Shown: positions 43,477-53,271 of the stretch, one piece after another
Position numbering within the stretch: position 1 is the stretch's first letter
Layout of the letters: each line of letters begins with the position of its first letter
Source of the DNA: Sphaerochaeta sp.
GTDB lineage: Bacteria; Spirochaetota; Spirochaetia; Sphaerochaetales; Sphaerochaetaceae
DNA: 62,251 bases
Direction: 5' to 3'
Assembly (NCBI GenBank): GCA_016342655.1
Contig: JAEINL010000014.1
Span: 1 to 62,251, forward strand
The notes under the pieces: model-generated
Seen by the model: only the letters and a program-made list of their open reading frames with translations
Database searches by the model: none
Told to the model about the DNA's origin: nothing
Program-made: the position numbers and the translations under genes

Positions 43477-44386
43477 TCCTTTTGAGTCAGTAGTTTTTCT
43501 GTTCGGCCCCACAGGCGTAGGAAAAACGGAACTTCTTATGGATCTCGATCCCGAGAAGTATTCAGTGGTCAACGCCGACTCCATCCAAGTGTACCGACAC
43601 TTGGATATAGGGTCGGCCAAGGCCAACTCTGTAACCCTTCAAGCCATTCCCCACTATCTTATCGATGTGTTTGACCCCTGGCAGCAGTTCAGTGTAGGGG
43701 ATTTTGTCACGTATGCTGACCAGGCATGCACCGAGATCCACGCACAAGGGAAGATTCCTGTGCTGAGTGGGGGAACTGCGTTTTACTTCAAGCATTTTTA
43801 TTTTGGTCTGGCCCAAGCACCTCCTAGTGATGAGGGGGTGCGCCTTAGGCTTGCTCAGGAGATTGAAGAGCGTGGGGATGCTTGGGCGTTCGCGCGTCTT
43901 TCACAAGTCGATCCTCCCTCTGCCAAAAGGATTCATCCCTCTGATATGTATCGGGTAAGCCGTGCTCTGGAGGTCTATGAGGGATCAGGGAGGCCCCTAA
44001 GCAGTTACAGCGTACCATCGGAGCCCCGAAATGGCATGAAGCCTCTGATCATTGGCCTCTGGCGAGAGGGTGACGAGCTGAAACAGCGCATAGCTATGAG
44101 GGTGGCTCAGATGTTCTCTGAAGGGTTGGTCGAAGAAATCCGCCACCTCATTGAGATGGGGGCGGATGAGAGTTGGCCAGGCTTGCAGGGTATTGGCTAC
44201 AAGGAGTTCTTCCAAGCAAGAAGGAGCGGAGAGGCGTCGCTTTCCATGATAGGCAAGCAGATCGAACGCAACAGTCGCTTCTATGCAAAGCGGCAGATGA
44301 CCTTCTTCAAAAGCTTCGCAGATGTACTATGGATGAACCCGCAAGATAAAGCTTCTATCTTAGCCCTTATTGAGGCATACCGATAG
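43400..44386 (+). CDS. miaA: tRNA dimethylallyltransferase
   Basis: A 328-aa enzyme attaching a dimethylallyl group to A37 of tRNAs reading UNN codons. The P-loop is FLFGPTGVGKTELL, followed by NADSIQVYRHLDIGSAK and PVLSGGTAFYFKHF. The C-terminal part has GIGYKEFF and RFYAKRQMTFFK. ATG 43400 has AGAGGA five bases upstream and gives a 77-bp overlap with the rpoZ-like gene; GTG 43442 would still overlap but lacks a good site. It ends convergent with, and 20 bp inside, the next minus-strand gene. Confidence 0.95.
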   Translation: MGKLLVRSSEEPLTVKSTSKPQTCSNPFESVVFLFGPTGVGKTELLMDLDPEKYSVVNADSIQVYRHLDIGSAKANSVTLQAIPHYLIDVFDPWQQFSVGDFVTYADQACTEIHAQGKIPVLSGGTAFYFKHFYFGLAQAPPSDEGVRLRLAQEIEERGDAWAFARLSQVDPPSAKRIHPSDMYRVSRALEVYEGSGRPLSSYSVPSEPRNGMKPLIIGLWREGDELKQRIAMRVAQMFSEGLVEEIRHLIEMGADESWPGLQGIGYKEFFQARRSGEASLSMIGKQIERNSRFYAKRQMTFFKSFADVLWMNPQDKASILALIEAYR

Positions 44387-45857
44387 CTTGGGACTGTTTC
44401 TTGTAGGTTGGGATCCTAAGGTTCTCCAACCTGCGAAGTTCCTTGTTCTCTAGGGAGGTAATCTCAAGCCATCCGCGCTTACTGACATCAACGCCAAAAT
44501 ACTGTACCTGCTCATACCTGAAGATGACTATTTCTCCCTCATTGACCATTGTCTCTTCCTGATCCTGAAAATATGGATAGGGTGAGTAGAGCACGCTGGT
44601 CGCCTCATACATGTTGCTATCGAGTTCTTGTATTCTGACATCAGCAATACCGTAGAGGAACGTTCCCTCTAGGATATCTGGTTTCCCGTTCGCTATCCAG
44701 GTGTTGGGGTCGATCTGGGTTGTAATGCCTTCGTAGGCTTGACGTGTCTGACGAGAGACAAAGAGATTGGTCACTTCCATGGCTGCAGGATTCTTTACCT
44801 TCTTGGCAAGGGATGCCTCCATCTTCTGCAGGTCAAGTTCATTCTGAGCAATATAGTACTCCTCGATGACCTGCTCTGCTGCCATTCCTGCGGTATAGGG
44901 GGGGGCAAGGGCATCCTTGATCCTTCCTGTAGTAAACCAGACTACCATCGTGACAGCAAAGGTGACACTGATTACAATCCATCCTTTCTTTCTCCAGAAA
45001 ATGCTTCGGTCGGAGCGTTTTTTCTGATTCTCCAGGAAAGCCGCACTTGAGGGAACCTCTCGCATCGCCTCATAGGTAGGGGGCTCGGTCTTGTTGCAAT
45101 CCTGTAGGTTCCACTGAAGGTTTTTGGTAGCCTCTACAAACCAAGTGAGGGATTTCTGACTCTCAAGGTTGCCGCTTGCCTCCCGTTGTTTGGATAGGCT
45201 CAAGCGTAGGGATGTATCGATGAAAGAGGTGCTCTGTTGGTCCAGGTTCAGGGAACTCAAGCTTAAGGGAAGGGCCCTGAAGCCATCCTCCCTGGTCTCA
45301 GGCGCACCAAAAGGAGGGAATCCTGCGGCTGCAAAATAGAGCAGCTGGACCAACTGGTCACAGAGGGCGAACGGGGTATGAAGGCCATGGTGGACCCATG
45401 CCGATACCATATTGTAGCGAACATCCTCTTCTGCACAGGAGGAGAACAGGTCAGCCAAATCTTGAGAAAGGATAAGAAAGCCTCCCTCCTCAATACCCCA
45501 TATCCTCCAAAGGGGGAGGGTATTGCTGGATAGGTCTAGGAACTGCTTTGGGAGATCAGACAAGGCCTGGGCAAGTTCTCTGAGCAATGGCAGGGCTTTG
45601 CTACGTTTTGTTGTCGCAATCTCGGTAATGGGGAATAGGTGTATGGTCTCGAAGTAGAGACAGCGTTTGTCTTCGACCACCGACAACCCTTCCCAGTACC
45701 AGGCTTTTGGCTTCTGACCTTCAACGAGAATGAATCCAGGGGCCTTCTGCCCCTGTAGCAGGTATGAGGGAAGGTCTACTCCTGATGGGCCGATGGCCAT
45801 ACAGGTATAGGGTTTCTGTTCAATGACAGACGGGAATACACTTGGGGCAACAACCAT
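44367..45857 (-). CDS. Single-pass membrane protein of unknown function
   Basis: A 496-aa protein with a cytoplasmic-like N-terminal region (about 1-270), a linker, one transmembrane helix (WIVISVTFAVTMVVWFTTG, near 290-310) and an extracytoplasmic C-terminal domain of about 180 residues. The N-terminal part has no kinase or other motif that I can defend. I place the start at ATG 45857, one base after the stop of the MEMO-family gene, where AAAGAGG serves as ribosome site; the longer frame would run into that gene. Found with MEMO, NFACT and folC on one strand. Confidence 0.7.
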   Translation of the reverse strand: MVVAPSVFPSVIEQKPYTCMAIGPSGVDLPSYLLQGQKAPGFILVEGQKPKAWYWEGLSVVEDKRCLYFETIHLFPITEIATTKRSKALPLLRELAQALSDLPKQFLDLSSNTLPLWRIWGIEEGGFLILSQDLADLFSSCAEEDVRYNMVSAWVHHGLHTPFALCDQLVQLLYFAAAGFPPFGAPETREDGFRALPLSLSSLNLDQQSTSFIDTSLRLSLSKQREASGNLESQKSLTWFVEATKNLQWNLQDCNKTEPPTYEAMREVPSSAAFLENQKKRSDRSIFWRKKGWIVISVTFAVTMVVWFTTGRIKDALAPPYTAGMAAEQVIEEYYIAQNELDLQKMEASLAKKVKNPAAMEVTNLFVSRQTRQAYEGITTQIDPNTWIANGKPDILEGTFLYGIADVRIQELDSNMYEATSVLYSPYPYFQDQEETMVNEGEIVIFRYEQVQYFGVDVSKRGWLEITSLENKELRRLENLRIPTYKKQSQAIGMPQ

Positions 45858-45858
45858 C

Positions 45859-46704
45859 TCAGACCTCTTTCCTTTTTGCACTGGCATGCCAGACAATCCG
45901 TTCTTTTGTTATGAATTCTAGGGGAAGCTTTTCTGACTCGTTCCCTTCGGTGCAGAAACGGGTGAAATCCCATCCGTTCTTTCCCCAGCTCTGATGCCTC
46001 AAGGCTTCAAAGGCTGCTATGGAACAACTGGAAATTTGTTTGGAATGTACGCTTTCCAACAGGGGCTCTCCCTTTTCCAAGAGAGAGACCAGCCTCTTGG
46101 CATGTTCTGTAGCCAACGGTGCGCTAAGTATGGCATTGAGATTCGCTGAGAGGACAAACACCGTCTCTGGAACCAGTGCGACTATCTTCTTCACTATTGC
46201 GGCGTAGGTTCTGCACTGGTCAGCATCACAGGTATTGGTAAGCAGAGGCAAGACAGGGACTCCCTTACAGTATGCGTCTACCAAGGGCAGGGTAAGTTCG
46301 ACTGCAGGTTCCTCGACAAAGTAGCTATGTTCAGCTTTGATGGCATCAGAAAAAAGCGAAAGGAGGGTATTCCGAAGCTCTGTAGCATACATAATCTCAG
46401 TATGGGGCAGCTTGATGCCCTCTTCTGTAGGGACGAAGAGGAAGTGAGGTTTGTCGATATCCAAGGCTTCCTGGTGTAATGGAGCTAGGATTACTACCAA
46501 TTTGGGTTTCAGGTCCGTAATTGCAGAGAAGCTCTGATGCAGAAGATCGAGGACCACAGCATAGCTGGCGTGTGGTGCGATGATTGCAGCGGGCAACCTT
46601 GTCAGCTTGGTGTCCTTGTCTGGGAAAGCCCTTCTTGCACTCTGGGAAGCGAGCTCTTCAGGGTCGCTCGGGTAGAATATCGTGTGATGTTCACTTGTGT
46701 GCAT
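45859..46704 (-). CDS. MEMO1/AmmeMemoRadiSam-B family protein
   Basis: A 281-aa protein of the MEMO family, related in fold to extradiol dioxygenases. Recognisable stretches are FYPSDPEELASQ at the N-terminus and AAIIAPHASYAVV, with further His in ILAPLHQEA and a cluster near EEPAVELTLPLV. The true start is ATG 46704, six bases after GGAGG; longer frames run through the ribosome site. It lacks the adjacent AMMECR1 and radical-SAM partners usually found with it. The reaction is unknown. Confidence 0.75.
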   Translation of the reverse strand: MHTSEHHTIFYPSDPEELASQSARRAFPDKDTKLTRLPAAIIAPHASYAVVLDLLHQSFSAITDLKPKLVVILAPLHQEALDIDKPHFLFVPTEEGIKLPHTEIMYATELRNTLLSLFSDAIKAEHSYFVEEPAVELTLPLVDAYCKGVPVLPLLTNTCDADQCRTYAAIVKKIVALVPETVFVLSANLNAILSAPLATEHAKRLVSLLEKGEPLLESVHSKQISSCSIAAFEALRHQSWGKNGWDFTRFCTEGNESEKLPLEFITKERIVWHASAKRKEV

Positions 46705-48130
46705 CTTCATCCTCCAAAAGTAGTCTCGCAAGACGTCCTTCGTCCAGTGTTACTGAGAGATTTTTCTCCTGAGTGGGAATAACCAGTCCAGTTTTACCTT
46801 TTTTTGGGCGTCTGAGATGTTTTACCTGGGTGTAGTAGAGGTCTGCCTTCCCTTGGTTTTTAGCCTTGCTGAAGACAAGGGCAAGGTTTGCCGCATCCAA
46901 TAAAACATCCAGAGGGACAGTCTTATCCCTTTGGAACTTGATGAAGACATAGCCACCTGGGGTATCACGCGTATGCATCCAGTAGTCGTTGCCCCGTACA
47001 TAGTGGCGTAACAGCTCATCGTTTTCCTTGGCATTGCGTCCTACCAGGAGAGTGAACTGTCCGCTTTGGATAGTGAGTCCCGGGGTTTTTATCTTGGTGG
47101 GCTTATCCACGGTCTCTGTACCCAGTTCCCGTTTCAGTTGGCGTATATCCCTGCTCTCGTTGTCTGTGAGGGTAAGGAGCCTGGCATACTTTGCAACAGT
47201 ATCTTTGAGCTCTTCCAGGACCTTTTCATACTCCCCTTTTGCATTTTCGAAAGTTCCTTTCGCTCTCTGGTAGCGATCATAGTAGTTCTTGATCTGCTCA
47301 CTCGGGCGTAGGTTTTCCTTGAGTGGGATAGTGACCATCTCACCACTCTCCCAGTTTTCTACTTCAAGGGAGGTAGCATGTTCTGTAATCAGGTGGGCGT
47401 TAGCACTGAGCAGGTCACCCATCAGCTTGAAATGATCAAATTTCCCGCTTTCTAGCATCTTGTGTTCGAGTGACGCACAGGTAGCCTCTAACTGCTGCAC
47501 TTCCTTGTCCCGTTTGTGCCGAATCTTCAGCAACAGTTCTTTGAGTGTCTGTGTGTTGCTTGCCTGGCCGTACTCTTCTTCTATCTGACGATTGAAGGAG
47601 GTGTCCTTGCGTTCACGTACAGTGAACTTGCCCCCATCATCCTGCTTTTCTTCAGGTGCGACAAACGTTGCTCCGCTTTTCTCTCCCCTATTTGGCCGAC
47701 GGTAGAGCAGGTCCAGAATAGTGTTGTCCTCATCGGTGATGAAGATGTTCGCACCCGGGCCGCTGTAGAAACGTAGGTGGAGAAATAGTGTTCGTCCATG
47801 ATTATCCAGCTCTATGGTTATCATGCGGTCAAAGGGGGTTTGCCCAACTTTTGTTATCTTCGCTCCTTCAAGATTAGCCCGGCAGAATTGGATGAAGCGT
47901 TGGAGCTTGGTAGTCTTTCCCATCTGCTGGACTGCAATGGGGTGGGTCGCCATATGCAGGCGGCTGTAGGGAGTACCTACCTCAGTATACAGTGTCCATC
48001 GTCCTTCTCTGGGATGGTAGAGGTACCAGCTCAGCGAATGGAAGTCGTGTTGTACCACAGACTGCAGGGTGCTGCCTTCAAGGGGGAGTTCTTCAATGAT
48101 GAGCTGTAGTTCACGCCAGTTTAGCGACAT
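46691..48130 (-). CDS. NFACT family protein (RqcH/FbpA-like)
   Basis: A 479-aa member of the NFACT family, which binds stalled 50S-tRNA complexes and, in RqcH, adds Ala tails. An N-terminal NFACT-N-like domain (to about 220) is followed by charged coiled coils (about 225-350) and a C-terminal NFACT-R domain with GNDYWMHTRDTPGGYVFIKF. It is shorter than the roughly 570-aa RqcH, mainly in the N-terminal and middle part. The start is ATG 48130 (GGAGA upstream), inside the folC stop; a 608-aa frame exists but runs antisense-like through folC and is not family-like. Confidence 0.85.
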   Translation of the reverse strand: MSLNWRELQLIIEELPLEGSTLQSVVQHDFHSLSWYLYHPREGRWTLYTEVGTPYSRLHMATHPIAVQQMGKTTKLQRFIQFCRANLEGAKITKVGQTPFDRMITIELDNHGRTLFLHLRFYSGPGANIFITDEDNTILDLLYRRPNRGEKSGATFVAPEEKQDDGGKFTVRERKDTSFNRQIEEEYGQASNTQTLKELLLKIRHKRDKEVQQLEATCASLEHKMLESGKFDHFKLMGDLLSANAHLITEHATSLEVENWESGEMVTIPLKENLRPSEQIKNYYDRYQRAKGTFENAKGEYEKVLEELKDTVAKYARLLTLTDNESRDIRQLKRELGTETVDKPTKIKTPGLTIQSGQFTLLVGRNAKENDELLRHYVRGNDYWMHTRDTPGGYVFIKFQRDKTVPLDVLLDAANLALVFSKAKNQGKADLYYTQVKHLRRPKKGKTGLVIPTQEKNLSVTLDEGRLARLLLEDEDAHK

Positions 48131-49475
48131 TGTTTCTCCGTAGGGTATCGTACGCTGTTTTAATTCCACCTGCAAGGTAGAAGGAGCCACAGACAAGGAT
48201 GGCAGCTGTCCTAGGGGTACTGTCCATCGCACTTGAGAGGGCCTCCTGGTTGTCTGGCAGTAGACGGATGTCATACTTTTTGTCCCTGCTAGAGGCCAAC
48301 AGGCGAAGCTTCTGTTCGATGAGGGTGATATCACTTTTTTTGAACGTGCCGGGTCTGGAAATGATGATACGCTTGAAATGGTCGAGGACCAAGGACCCCA
48401 TATGGCTATGGTCCTTGTCCTCCAAGGCCCCATAGATGATGGTATTCTCTTCGGAGGGATAGAGGGAAGAAAAGGATTCGAACAAGGCTTGTAACGAGTG
48501 AGCAGTATGGGCTCCATCGATATAGATATCCGGGTTCTCGGCTATTTTTTGGAATCTGCCGGGAAGAGTATTTTGCTGGAGGGCTGCTATGGTCTTCTCT
48601 CCGAAAAGCCCAAGCTTTCTGAGCACCAAAAGTGCAAGTGCACAGTTTTGTGCCTGCACCTTGCCCATCATGGAGAGGGTGAGGACCTCATGGGTCTTAT
48701 CGCGCCACCAGTACTCCACGATCTCCTTGTTGTCGGTAATGCTGTAACTGTGGGTAAGCAGTTCTTCGGAGAGCTTTGTCACCATACTCTGCTGTGATTG
48801 GGCTTCTTTGCAGAATATATCCATCACCTCAGGCTCCTGGTATCCGATGAAGCAAGGAACCCTATGTTTTATGATCTTGCTTTTCTCATAGGCTATTTTC
48901 CCCAGTGTGTCGCCGAGTATTTTTGTATGTTCCAACTCAATGGGGCAGAGCACACACGCCTCTGGTACAATGGTGTTCGTAGCATCGAGCCTTCCCCCCA
49001 AACCTGTCTCAATGACCGCCCACTGACACCCCGAGAGGGAGAAGAGCAGGTAGGCAAAGGAGGTGAAGAGTTCAAACGTAGTTGGATGGGTCTCTCCCCA
49101 CTGGTCACTGAAGCTGAAGCCAACAAGGCGTCTTTGTAGCTCATTGCCGACATCGACAAGAAGTTCATCAGCAAAGAATGTGCCACTTTGGGTAAACCTT
49201 TCGCGGTAATCCACCAGGTGCGGAGATACATACAAGCCAGTCTTGTACCCTAGGGCAGTAAGACCGCTTGCCAAGTAGGAAGCTGTGGACCCCTTGCCTT
49301 TGGAGCCCGCCAGATGGATTTTCTTAAACGTTTGTTCGGGGTTGCCGATGTACGCAAGGATCGCATGCATACGATCAAGACGGTAGGTTCTGGTGGTATA
49401 GTGGTCTGTCTGCTTTTCCAGGTTGGTAAAGCTCTCCATATAGGTGACCACTTCTTGGAAAGAAGTAAACTGCAT
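48111..49475 (-). CDS. folC: Folylpolyglutamate/dihydrofolate synthase
   Basis: A 454-aa Mur-ligase-like enzyme adding glutamate to folates (and, in bifunctional forms, to dihydropteroate). The P-loop is AGSKGKGSTASYLAS, with VSPHLVDYRERF, ETGLGGRLDATN and IDGAHTAHSL. The start is ATG 49475 with GAGGTG nine bases before it; GTG 49487 lies within that site. It overlaps the NFACT gene by 20 bases. Confidence 0.93.
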   Translation of the reverse strand: MQFTSFQEVVTYMESFTNLEKQTDHYTTRTYRLDRMHAILAYIGNPEQTFKKIHLAGSKGKGSTASYLASGLTALGYKTGLYVSPHLVDYRERFTQSGTFFADELLVDVGNELQRRLVGFSFSDQWGETHPTTFELFTSFAYLLFSLSGCQWAVIETGLGGRLDATNTIVPEACVLCPIELEHTKILGDTLGKIAYEKSKIIKHRVPCFIGYQEPEVMDIFCKEAQSQQSMVTKLSEELLTHSYSITDNKEIVEYWWRDKTHEVLTLSMMGKVQAQNCALALLVLRKLGLFGEKTIAALQQNTLPGRFQKIAENPDIYIDGAHTAHSLQALFESFSSLYPSEENTIIYGALEDKDHSHMGSLVLDHFKRIIISRPGTFKKSDITLIEQKLRLLASSRDKKYDIRLLPDNQEALSSAMDSTPRTAAILVCGSFYLAGGIKTAYDTLRRNNVAKLA

Positions 49476-49542
49476 AGCTGTAAACACCTCGCGACAACTG
49501 TAATAGCATACGGTGGTTTGGTCAACGAGATGTTCGTCAGGT

Positions 49543-52500
49543 TTACAGATCTACCACTATCGCTGTATCCTCCTCTAGAGATTTCACTACTTCGCCGGGT
49601 GTATCAGTGCTGAGAATCCTGTCCATCTCATCAAGTACCCCTTGGGTCATATCCCCAAAGTCAAACATGGGTCTGAGGCGGGCAAAGAGGGGACGGACAA
49701 AGTGCCTTAGCTGGCTCTTGTCCTTTTCCAGGGTGCTTTTGCTCTGTAGGGTGAGGACCGTCACAGCCGAGGGGGAGTGATAGGTCCCCACTTCCTCAAA
49801 ACCAAATTTCTTATAGAGCTTGATGGTCTTAAGGTCATCGGCAAACACATCAATGACAAGGTTTTCGATGCCTCTGCTTCGGGCTAGCAGGAATACCAGG
49901 ATGATGAGACCTATGGAGGCTGAGGTATTTCTCATCTCCGGGAGGACTGCCAGACGTATGATCTCAGAGCAGTTGCGGGAGTGCAGCACTGATTCTATGT
50001 CAAAGTATTCGGAGATGGGCAGTGGCCAGAAATGCTCACTGGTCATCAGAGAGACTGTTCCGACTGGATGTATTCCCTTAAATGCCAAAATGTGCATTGC
50101 CTTCTCATCCTGCTGGCGGTGAATGGACTCTTCGAGATAGCCCTTCTCTCCGATCAGAACCTTCCTTTGGATAAAGAAAACATCATTCATTCCTGCCTGG
50201 TCACTGACCAGCGAAAATCTGATAGTATCCCTTCTCTCATCATTTGCTGGAAAAATTGTGGTAAACTCCGTACCTACACCCAATTCACTTTTCACTCTGA
50301 TTCTCCCTCCCATCTTGTCTGCAATGGTATAACAGTTGGAGAGTCCGAGGCCTGTGCCCGAACCCGGTGCTTTTGTCGTGAAGAAAGGGGTAAAGATCTG
50401 GTTGAGATCTTTATCTGCTATACCACACCCGGTATCGCCAACCTTTATTATGATCAGTCCATCATGTTCCATACAAGAAAGGGTAAGTATTCCACTTCCA
50501 TCCATTGCCTGGATAGCGTTGACAATGAAGTTAAGAAACAGCTGTTGCAGTTTACTTTCATTGGCTTCCAGATAGGGAAGGGCATGGTAGTTGCGCCTGA
50601 CTTCAATGTTCTGGGAGTCTATACCACGCAAGGCGAGTCTCAGGGAGAACTCCAGGATTCTTACGATCTCTACCGACTGGTTCTCTTCTGGTGCATCCTT
50701 TTCTTTGCGGGCGTAGATGGAAAGCTCCTTGATGACATCTGCGGCAGTTTTTGAGTAGGAAAGAATGTCTTCAAGATACTCATGATGGACATGATCTTCA
50801 TCCACCTCACTGAGCATTATCTCCGCTGTTCCTAGGATTCCTGCAAGGGGATTGTTCAACTCATGGGCGATCCCGGCTGCCAAGGTCCCAATGCCTGCCA
50901 TTTTCTCCGTCCTTACCAACTCTTCCTGCAAGTTCTTCTGCTCAGTGATGTCGTTGATGATCTCAATGAATACGTTTTTCGAGTTCTCAGGTACCTTTAC
51001 ATTGTGGAACTGGAACGAGAATACCCTACCCTTGATAGTAGTTTCAGTCTCCTCGACCGCTCCGTTGTGGAGGCAGTCGAGGGCCTGGCAGAACTGACAG
51101 GGCCTATTGTGTTGAAAAAAGGCCCTGTAACATTTGTTGCCTATGAGATTTTCTTTATTATTGCCGTAAAAGGCGACAGCGGCAGTGTTGGCCTCCTGGA
51201 TGTTATAGTCGATATCGATCAGGCAGACAGGGGATGCGATACCATTGAAGATCGCCTCCATCTTGTTCTTGCTCATGGTCAGTTCATCACCCTGTTCGCG
51301 AAGCTGTTCAAAGGAAAGTGCATTTTCTAGGGAAAGGGAGCTCTGGGCAGCAAGAATTTCAAGTGCTTCAAGTTCGATCGGTGTTATCAGGGATTTTGTA
51401 TAGTCATAGCCGATGAGGATGTACCCTGCTATCTGTTTCCTGACGACCAAGGGGATGAGGACATCTGCAGGAGGGAGCTGTTCACTGACCTCAAAGCGTT
51501 TTTCTTCCGGGGTGACATTGAGAATAGCTGAGATGTTTTCGCTTCTGAGCTTATGGAGCTTTTCCTCCACATACGGAGGGAACTTGAAGACTACTTCATC
51601 GCCTTCCCCGAGAGAAGTAGGGCATTTGCTGTTGGCGATCATATTGAACGTATCGCCATTGTCCAGTCTCTTTACCACAAATAGTACCCATTCAGTTTTT
51701 AGGCCGGAACTCAGGTTTTTCACCACCTCATCACCAAGCTCCTTGAGGTTGACGATGGTCGTAAGCCTGTGGCTGAGGTTTTTGATGGTTGTCTGGTAGG
51801 GGTGACGCTTGGGGATGATGATGGTATCCACCACATATGCGAGTAGGTTTTTCAGGGGGTAGATGATGAGGACAGTTACAACACCAAGGATAATGGTGAG
51901 AGGGAGAATATCACCGGGAATAAAATTACTATTGAAGATTTTGATGACTGATATGATGATATAGTAGGACACTGAAGCTATGATGGCGAGGATGGTGGAG
52001 TAGCTGATGTTGATGCCTATACGGGAATAACTTATCAGCCTGTATCTGTAGATAGTGTAGAAAAGCAACACGGCGTTGATGGTGGCGGCAAAGATGTCGA
52101 TGGGGTATTTCCCCAGGGTTGGAAAGATATTCAAGAGGATGCCTATGAGCATCACCACCACACCGATGAGGGGGAGCATCAGGTTCTTGTGGGTCTTTTT
52201 CAGGGTTTTGTACTTGGATCCTACTAGGAGGATGATCAATGTCAGTATTAGATAAACATAGCTGATGGAGTACGCAGATATGGATCCGGGAGCCAGTTTG
52301 TAGAAAAATTCTCCCTCGGAAGTGAAGCCCGCATCCTTTACGATGTTTCCTGAAAAGTTGAGGATCATCAGGGGGATGATCAGAAGATAACTGGCTTGAG
52401 CGAATATCCTGATGGATCGTTTGTGGGTCTCCAGCATATCAACGATAAAGTTGCTCAGTCCGAACGGAACGGATAGCAGGCCGATAAGCATAATCCTATT

Positions 52501-52698
52501 CCAAAAGAGAGTGGTCATACACCCGCTGTTGAGGTGCATCATCATCGAACCAAAGCTCCAGATGGCGACAAATACCATATAAAGTTGGAATGACCAGTAG
52601 AAGCCATCCTTCTTAATTTGCATAAATCCAAACACAGTAAAAAATATATAGAGAATAAAAGCCACTGCAGGGATAACGGTTGAGACATCAATGATCAT
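49543..52698 (-). CDS. Histidine kinase fused to a GNAT-type acyltransferase
   Basis: A 1051-aa protein. About 1-300 is a 7-8 helix membrane sensor, followed by a GAF-like domain (about 315-455), a PAS domain with a Cys-rich CYRAFFQHNRPCQFCQ loop, and a HisKA domain with His in AAGIAHELNNPLAG (near 610). The HATPase domain has FIVNAIQAMDGSG, GDTGCGIADKD and GTGLGLSNCYTI. After about residue 800 comes a GNAT-like domain of about 170 residues (EIIRLAVLPEMRN, KLYKKFGFEEVGTYHSPSAV), closest in pattern to FeeM-like N-acyl amino acid synthases. There is no receiver. The neighbouring HD-GYP regulator reads the other way and is a plausible partner. Confidence 0.85.
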   Translation of the reverse strand: MIIDVSTVIPAVAFILYIFFTVFGFMQIKKDGFYWSFQLYMVFVAIWSFGSMMMHLNSGCMTTLFWNRIMLIGLLSVPFGLSNFIVDMLETHKRSIRIFAQASYLLIIPLMILNFSGNIVKDAGFTSEGEFFYKLAPGSISAYSISYVYLILTLIILLVGSKYKTLKKTHKNLMLPLIGVVVMLIGILLNIFPTLGKYPIDIFAATINAVLLFYTIYRYRLISYSRIGINISYSTILAIIASVSYYIIISVIKIFNSNFIPGDILPLTIILGVVTVLIIYPLKNLLAYVVDTIIIPKRHPYQTTIKNLSHRLTTIVNLKELGDEVVKNLSSGLKTEWVLFVVKRLDNGDTFNMIANSKCPTSLGEGDEVVFKFPPYVEEKLHKLRSENISAILNVTPEEKRFEVSEQLPPADVLIPLVVRKQIAGYILIGYDYTKSLITPIELEALEILAAQSSLSLENALSFEQLREQGDELTMSKNKMEAIFNGIASPVCLIDIDYNIQEANTAAVAFYGNNKENLIGNKCYRAFFQHNRPCQFCQALDCLHNGAVEETETTIKGRVFSFQFHNVKVPENSKNVFIEIINDITEQKNLQEELVRTEKMAGIGTLAAGIAHELNNPLAGILGTAEIMLSEVDEDHVHHEYLEDILSYSKTAADVIKELSIYARKEKDAPEENQSVEIVRILEFSLRLALRGIDSQNIEVRRNYHALPYLEANESKLQQLFLNFIVNAIQAMDGSGILTLSCMEHDGLIIIKVGDTGCGIADKDLNQIFTPFFTTKAPGSGTGLGLSNCYTIADKMGGRIRVKSELGVGTEFTTIFPANDERRDTIRFSLVSDQAGMNDVFFIQRKVLIGEKGYLEESIHRQQDEKAMHILAFKGIHPVGTVSLMTSEHFWPLPISEYFDIESVLHSRNCSEIIRLAVLPEMRNTSASIGLIILVFLLARSRGIENLVIDVFADDLKTIKLYKKFGFEEVGTYHSPSAVTVLTLQSKSTLEKDKSQLRHFVRPLFARLRPMFDFGDMTQGVLDEMDRILSTDTPGEVVKSLEEDTAIVVDL

Positions 52699-52754
52699 GG
52701 AAAACCCTTTTTTCTTTCAAATTAAGATAATTTGTATTAGTATAGAGCCAATAT

Positions 52755-53261
52755 ATGGAATTAATCAAACTATTTCTCCTAGGCGCCACCGGATATTTGC
52801 TAGCTGGACTCTATGATGTGGCTATTTTACGTAATAAACCCTTGTTGAGGAAGTTTCTCTATGTAGGGTTCTTTATCACAGCCGTCCCGTATCCTGTGAT
52901 TTTCTTCACTTGGGATTCGCCCCTTCCTGGCTTTGCTGCATGGATAATTGTTCCTTTGCTCATAGCTTTTGCCTTGCTGCTTATCTATTCGGTCATGATA
53001 GAGACCTCTCTTTTTTCTGATAGTACGGGCAAGCTTTATCAAGGAGGCACCTATCGAATATCTAGACACCCCGGTTTTTTATGGTATACAATGATTAATG
53101 GTTTGGTAATGATATACTATTGGAACTATCGTAGTACTATGCTATTTGTGGGGCTAACCCTTTGCAACCTCATCTTGATAGCGGTAGAAGATCGTATATT
53201 CTTTCCCAAGATGTTCGCAGAATATGAAGAGTATAGAAAACATACTCCTTTTTTATTATAG
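52755..53261 (+). CDS. Isoprenylcysteine carboxyl methyltransferase-like protein
   Basis: A 168-aa integral membrane protein of the ICMT/phospholipid methyltransferase-like family. About four to five helices are visible, with the C-terminal signature YRISRHPGFLWYTMI, then VEDRIFFPKMFAEYEEYRKHTPFLL in two parts forming the S-adenosylmethionine site. Bacterial members methylate unknown lipids or small molecules. It is divergent from the kinase-GNAT gene, with only 56 bp between the starts, and is followed at 11 bp by the HD-GYP gene. Confidence 0.8.
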   Translation: MELIKLFLLGATGYLLAGLYDVAILRNKPLLRKFLYVGFFITAVPYPVIFFTWDSPLPGFAAWIIVPLLIAFALLLIYSVMIETSLFSDSTGKLYQGGTYRISRHPGFLWYTMINGLVMIYYWNYRSTMLFVGLTLCNLILIAVEDRIFFPKMFAEYEEYRKHTPFLL

Positions 53262-53271
53262 GACCTTCAGT

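Noticed and set aside
48131..48517. Extended N-terminus of the NFACT protein (608 aa)
   Set aside because: The extra 129 codons lie inside folC, lack family similarity, and the ATG at 48130 has GGAGA at proper distance.
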